From NCBI RefSeq assembly GCF_000993825.1, contig NZ_CP011114.1:5208001-5272000 (forward strand): a stretch of DNA of 64,000 nt, written 5' to 3'. Under the pieces are notes generated by a model. That model was given only the letters and a program-made list of their open reading frames with translations. It ran no database searches and had not been told where the DNA came from. Origin of the DNA: Paenibacillus durus ATCC 35681 (GTDB lineage: Bacteria > Bacillota > Bacilli > Paenibacillales > Paenibacillaceae). Within the stretch, counting starts at the first letter, position 1. The number at the start of each line of letters is the position of its first letter. Shown here one piece after another: positions 60,631 through 64,000 of this stretch. The translations under genes and the position numbers were made by a program.

Positions 60631-61836
60631 TTAGGAATTAATTGCATTCAGACGTTCTTTATCCGCCGACGGTTTGGCGCTCCACGCCGAAACGGCCGCC
60701 GCCGCAAGCATAATGACGGACAGAGTCCCACATAAAGCCGCGAATCCGAAGGGCATCAGCGCAGCGTCCAGGATGGGCCCCAGACTTGCGCCGACGAAGA
60801 CGAAAAATCCGTAGAGCGCCAGAGCCATGCCGCGTGCGGCCGAGCCGAGCAGGCCGATCCGGGAAATGATCGACGGAACGGCCGCAGCGATTCCGGCGAC
60901 AAAGACAACCGTCGCGGCGATGAACAGCGCCATATTGACGCCGGATAACGCCGCTTCCCCGGCCAATCCGGCCGCAGCGGTGAGAAAGCCCGCCACGAGG
61001 ACGCGAACAGGCCCGAAGCGGCGGATCCAGGAGCCGCAAAACAATGCGCACACCACTCCGGTCATGCTAATGAGTCTGAGCCAAAGAATACGATCGGGAG
61101 ACAGATGCAGATGCTCCACCGCAAATTCGTTCAAACCGAAGAACATGGCGACAAAGCTCATTAAAATCGTTACCGCCGCCCCGTAGGAGACGAGCAGCGC
61201 CGGAATCCGGACCAAAGTGCGGAATGCTTCGAACACGCCGGGGCCATTCGCGGGCCGTTCGGCACTCGGGCGATCTTTCGGCAGCCGCAATGAGATCACG
61301 ATCAAAATGACGTAGATGAAGCTTAAACTGGCGAACACCGCTTTCATTCCCCAGCTTGCCGCCACTTCGGCGGAGAAGATTTGTCCGGCCACTCCGGCAA
61401 GCAAAAATCCGCAGCTCAGGTAGGAAATCACACTGGGACGCTGCGCCGGGGAGATGACTTCGCTGACATAAGCAAGAGCGACCGGAGGAAACGAAGCGGC
61501 AAGAAAGCCTTGCGCCGCCCGCAGCAAGAGGAACGGGGTAAAGGTTGAGACTAGTTCCACGGATAAGGTGCATATGACAAGCAGAATGAGTCCCGCGAGA
61601 ATCAATCGCTTCTTCGGCACTCTGTCGGACAAGGTGCCGAAGAACAAATTCCCCAGAGCGAAAGCCATGCTGAAGATGCTGCTCGCCCAGACAGCCTGAA
61701 TGGGGCTTACGGAAAATTCTGCGATCACGTAAGGCGTTAGCGGAATCATCACATACAGCAGCGAAACGACAGCAATCCCCGACACGGTTAACAGCGCCGC
61801 CGTATAAGCGAGACGAGATTTACTCATTTCAATCAT
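60631..61836 (-). CDS. MFS transporter, DHA1 type
   Basis: A 401-residue, 12-helix exporter. The ATG at 61836 has AAGGAGG 11 bases before; ATG 61827 is possible. VVSLLYVMIPLTPYVIAEFSVSPIQAVWASSIFSMAFALGNL and GTLSDRVPKKRLIL are like the transporter at 31071, so the two are related. RAAQGFLAASFPPVALAYVSEVISPAQRPSVISYL spans helices 4-5. Regulated by the MerR-type protein upstream, probably through the operator at 61870. Confidence 0.87.
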   Translation of the reverse strand: MIEMSKSRLAYTAALLTVSGIAVVSLLYVMIPLTPYVIAEFSVSPIQAVWASSIFSMAFALGNLFFGTLSDRVPKKRLILAGLILLVICTLSVELVSTFTPFLLLRAAQGFLAASFPPVALAYVSEVISPAQRPSVISYLSCGFLLAGVAGQIFSAEVAASWGMKAVFASLSFIYVILIVISLRLPKDRPSAERPANGPGVFEAFRTLVRIPALLVSYGAAVTILMSFVAMFFGLNEFAVEHLHLSPDRILWLRLISMTGVVCALFCGSWIRRFGPVRVLVAGFLTAAAGLAGEAALSGVNMALFIAATVVFVAGIAAAVPSIISRIGLLGSAARGMALALYGFFVFVGASLGPILDAALMPFGFAALCGTLSVIMLAAAAVSAWSAKPSADKERLNAINS

Positions 61837-61869
61837 TAGACATTAAACCTCCTTTTCCAACAACAACAT

Positions 61870-61883
61870 TTACGTAAACGTAA
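61870..61883 (-). promoter_or_regulatory. TTACGT-AA-ACGTAA operator before the MFS gene
   Basis: A perfect 6+6 palindrome between the merR stop and the MFS start. It matches the site before merR (TTACGT-TA-ACGTTA at 62321-62334). Confidence 0.65.
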
Positions 61884-61917
61884 TGGTTTGGGGATAAAAA
61901 CACGGATCGGACACCGC

Positions 61918-62304
61918 TTAGTTTGACAGTTCGTCAATCATAAGCTGTATCCGGGCCATGTTGCTCAGAATCTCTTGCCTGAACTGATCCAGAGCCTCCA
62001 TCTTTTTGTCGGTTTCCTTCAGTTGCTTCGATAATATTTCGAGAACCTTCTGTTTGCCTTTAATCATGGACGGCTCTTCAAAATACAGATCGATGACGGA
62101 TTGAATTTCCTCCAGGCTGAGACCGAGCTTTTTCAAAACGTCGATTTTGTTCAGCCGCTGCAGCGATTCATCCGAGTAATAGTGATATCCGTTGCTCTCC
62201 TGCTCGACATTCCCCAGCAATCCGAGCTCTTGATAGTGCCGAATGGTCCGGGGCGTCACCCCGGCTCTGCGAGCCAGTTCTCCGATCAACATTTTGGATT
62301 CCAT
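61918..62304 (-). CDS. MerR-family regulator
   Basis: A 128-residue protein. ATG with TGGAGGA about 9 bases before. MLIGELARRAGVTPRTIRHYQELGLLGNVEQESNGYHYYSDESLQRLNKIDVLKKLGLSLEEI is the winged helix; residues 75-125 form the dimer coiled coil, with a short C-terminus and no ligand domain. It heads the unit merR-MFS-SDR on the minus strand and probably controls itself through the large palindrome over its transcription start. Confidence 0.9.
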   Translation of the reverse strand: MESKMLIGELARRAGVTPRTIRHYQELGLLGNVEQESNGYHYYSDESLQRLNKIDVLKKLGLSLEEIQSVIDLYFEEPSMIKGKQKVLEILSKQLKETDKKMEALDQFRQEILSNMARIQLMIDELSN

Positions 62305-62316
62305 TTGTATCCTCCA

Positions 62317-62368
62317 ACCATTACGTTAACGTTATGGTAAGTATAATGAACAGGGGGGCTGATGTCAA
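62317..62368 (-). promoter_or_regulatory. merR promoter with 22-bp palindrome
   Basis: Minus strand: TTGACA (complement of 62363-62368), 17 bases, TATACT (complement of 62340-62345). A near-perfect 22-bp palindrome ACCATTACGTTAACGT..ATGGT (62317-62338) follows at the start site. With a normal spacer, the regulator here would repress its own gene. Confidence 0.8.
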
Positions 62369-62424
62369 ACGTTGTTACCGTTACTTTTCACTTGATCACA
62401 CTAATATTCCTTCACCCCTAGTAC

Positions 62425-63183
62425 TCACTTTAATTTAATCAATCCGCTTTTAACAAGTGTTGACTTTAGAGGTCTTATCTTCATTAAAATTTTTATTAAA
62501 ACAGGGATTTGTAGAATATTTAGTTCAGCATACTTTTTGCTTTTTTTACTGATTGTGCCTTTTGTAGCTAAATCTCTTCCAGCTTGACGAAATGCATCGA
62601 GTATTATAGCTTTTTTAGGAACGGATTTTTCATCCATACTTTTTAGTAAAAAGCTAGACTTTCTTACAAGAACACCAACCATTGGTGCATCCATAAATCT
62701 AGAATAAGTTTTAAAATAGGATATTAAACTTTTGGATGCTTCATTCTCAATATTTCCACAACTAGTCAATAAGACAAAAGGTTTTGAGCAAATATCGGCA
62801 TTTATGTGATGAAAAAATATTCCCTTTTTAGATACAGTAACCTTGCTTATATCCCCTGTAGAGTTAAACCTGTCAATAAAGTTTTTCATTAATCCCGACA
62901 TATTGAAAACATGAATAGGTGTGGCATATATAATAATATCTGACTTAGACATCTTCTCCAAAATAACTTTCATATCATCTTTAGCTTCATAAATACATTT
63001 CAAGTAACTTTTTCCTGTGTGGCATAATTCACAACCCAAACATTGATTAATTTTATATTTATTAAGAACTATTGTTTCAAATTCAGATCCTGCACCAATA
63101 ACTCCACTTCTAATTTGATTGATTAAAAACTGAGTAAATCCTTTTTCTCCCCTATGACTTGCATTTATTGCTAATACTTTCAT
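62425..63183 (-). CDS. flavodoxin-fold iron-sulfur flavoprotein/NAD(P)H reductase
   Basis: A 252-residue FMN protein. ATG preceded by AAAGGAATG. VLAINASHRGEKGFTQFLINQI binds the FMN phosphate. NQCLGCELCHTGKSYLKC is a compact CX2CX2CX8C motif like the [4Fe-4S] site of iron-sulfur flavoproteins. YATPIHVFNMSGLMKNFIDRF is the flavin face. It probably moves electrons to quinones, oxygen or drugs. Divergent from marR, sharing the two operators. AT-rich, unlike the GC-rich genes before it. Confidence 0.87.
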   Translation of the reverse strand: MKVLAINASHRGEKGFTQFLINQIRSGVIGAGSEFETIVLNKYKINQCLGCELCHTGKSYLKCIYEAKDDMKVILEKMSKSDIIIYATPIHVFNMSGLMKNFIDRFNSTGDISKVTVSKKGIFFHHINADICSKPFVLLTSCGNIENEASKSLISYFKTYSRFMDAPMVGVLVRKSSFLLKSMDEKSVPKKAIILDAFRQAGRDLATKGTISKKSKKYAELNILQIPVLIKILMKIRPLKSTLVKSGLIKLK

Positions 63184-63217
63184 AACCGTATCATTCCTTT
63201 CACCTAAATTAGATATA

Positions 63218-63301
63218 TAATAAGGCGCCTAACTAAATGATTAAAAAAATATAGACAAAAGAATACCATTAATTTACTATTATAATAAGGCGGCTAACTA
63301 A
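63218..63301. promoter_or_regulatory. two MarR-type operators in the divergent promoter
   Basis: TAATAAGGCGCCTAACTAA (63218-63236) and TAATAAGGCGGCTAACTAA (63283-63301) differ by one base and are spaced exactly 65 bases. The second overlaps the marR -10 box TATAAT (63281-63286). Confidence 0.8.
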
Positions 63302-63331
63302 TTTTGTCAATATATTTATGTGGAGGATATT

Positions 63332-63841
63332 ATGGGGAATTTTAATTTCGATTTAAAAGACATACCTAAAAAAGAGGATTTGCTAAAGTATTCAAATGAA
63401 AATAACCCTTTAAATATAAATGCTATTCAGGCATGTTTATATTTAATTAAAACTACAGATGAAATTTTAAAGATAGTGGATAGTCAATTTCAAAAATATG
63501 GGGTATCTGATGGTAAATTTTCTGTACTTATGACTTTGTACAACAAGGAGAATCATCAATTAATACCATCTGAATTAAGCAGCCAATTAAATGTTACAAG
63601 AGCAACAATTAGTGGACTTTTAGATGGTCTAGAAAAAGATATGCTTGTAGAAAGATGTAAACATCCTTCTGATGGGAGAATGCTGACAATTAAAATAACT
63701 GAAAAGGGTGTAAAACTTATGGATGAGCTTTGTCCAAAGCATTTCGCTTTATTAAGCAGACTACTGGGATCTTTGGAATATGAAAGCTTAACATCTTTTA
63801 TAGAAAATTTAAAACATATAAGAATTGGAATCAAAGGATAA
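63332..63841 (+). CDS. MarR-family regulator
   Basis: A 169-residue dimeric repressor. ATG 63332 has GGAGG about 7 bases before; GTG 63320 would overlap it. The winged helix is LIPSELSSQLNVTRATISGLLDGLEKDMLVERCKHPSDGRMLTIKITEKG, with helices for dimer contacts on both sides. It probably represses itself and the divergent flavoprotein gene, released by an oxidant or aromatic compound. Confidence 0.9.
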   Translation: MGNFNFDLKDIPKKEDLLKYSNENNPLNINAIQACLYLIKTTDEILKIVDSQFQKYGVSDGKFSVLMTLYNKENHQLIPSELSSQLNVTRATISGLLDGLEKDMLVERCKHPSDGRMLTIKITEKGVKLMDELCPKHFALLSRLLGSLEYESLTSFIENLKHIRIGIKG

Positions 63842-63859
63842 ATAAATTATATGAAAATT

Positions 63860-63893
63860 CCCCGTCAGGCATTACGCCTAACGGGGTCTTTGC
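63860..63893. terminator. two-way terminator at the kinase gene end
   Basis: CCCCGTCAGGC pairs with GCCTAACGGGG (one mismatch) over ATTAC, then TCTTT; between convergent marR and the kinase gene, overlapping the kinase stop. Confidence 0.65.
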
Positions 63894-64000
63894 TTATCCG
63901 ACTAACTTCCTGCTCAACTTCCTCCAGCGGAATTTCGATCGTGAACGTGCATCCGGGATTCTCGTTCAGGGAGGCATGAATTTCGCCGCCGTGCATATGA
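63865..64000 (-). CDS. sensor histidine kinase, C-terminal end (partial)
   Basis: The minus strand reads HMHGGEIHASLNENPGCTFTIEIPLEEV... to a stop at 63865-63867. HGGEI and GCTFTIEIPL are the last blocks of the HATPase domain of two-component kinases. The rest lies beyond the window edge. Confidence 0.8.
   Translation of the reverse strand, partial: HMHGGEIHASLNENPGCTFTIEIPLEEVEQEVSRISKDPVRRNA

Noticed and set aside
1..64000. Search for rRNA, tRNA and CRISPR loci, and for a complete prophage
   Set aside because: No tRNA-like cloverleaf, rRNA stretch, short regular repeat array or phage structural gene was seen by eye; a tool-based scan would be needed to exclude a short tRNA.

Overview
The window looks like an accessory, mobile-element-rich part of a Paenibacillus-like (Bacillota) chromosome. 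Pointers are AGGAGG-type ribosome binding sites, TTG/GTG starts, sugar ABC operons without their own ATPase, a YesM/YesN-type two-component pair, GudB-type glutamate dehydrogenase, PdxS/PdxT-type PLP synthase, RpiR/LacI/MerR regulators and CcpA-like cre boxes. The genus is inferred from gene content; there is no rRNA or tRNA gene.

1-6.5 kb: IS630 and IS5 elements with perfect inverted ends and TA duplications surround an efflux pump, an SDR oxidoreductase and decayed genes. 6.7-27 kb: a duplicated, partly decayed island. It holds a GldA-like dehydrogenase, an APC permease, two near-identical class III aminotransferases each followed by pdxS (one intact, one broken; pdxT is truncated), glutamate dehydrogenase, a sugar-type ABC transporter, a decayed malic enzyme and three copies of one LacI repressor gene (two intact). 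Seven copies of a GTTAACCGGTTAAC-type palindrome sit at promoters only in this part, so the island looks like one LacI regulon. A plausible reading is import of an amino compound, transamination with locally supplied PLP, reduction or oxidation of the product, and 2-oxoglutarate recycling by GudB.

27.4-30.5 kb: a group II intron with a twice-frameshifted reverse transcriptase, placed just after a terminator hairpin, then a decayed TnpB. 30.5-36.5 kb: efflux and detoxification genes with striking operators, including a MerR gene flanked by two inverted MerR-type promoters that serve two different MFS pumps. 36.9-42 kb: a mannose-class PTS (IIB, IIC, IID, IIA) with a GH13 alpha-glucosidase and an RpiR regulator. 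42-44 kb: a RiPP locus with two Cys-rich precursors and a radical SAM/SPASM maturase whose middle cluster cysteine is Tyr. 44-50 kb: Tn554-type remnants, a three-repeat beta-trefoil protein with a toxin-like C-terminus, hydrolase/DUF1330/DUF2239 genes and a broken AraC gene. 50-59.8 kb: aldo/keto reductase, then a fructan-type operon (GH32 hydrolase, binding protein, two permeases, YesM/YesN pair) behind a cre-overlapped promoter. 59.9-64 kb: SDR, MFS and MerR genes, a divergent flavoprotein/MarR pair, and the end of a histidine kinase gene.
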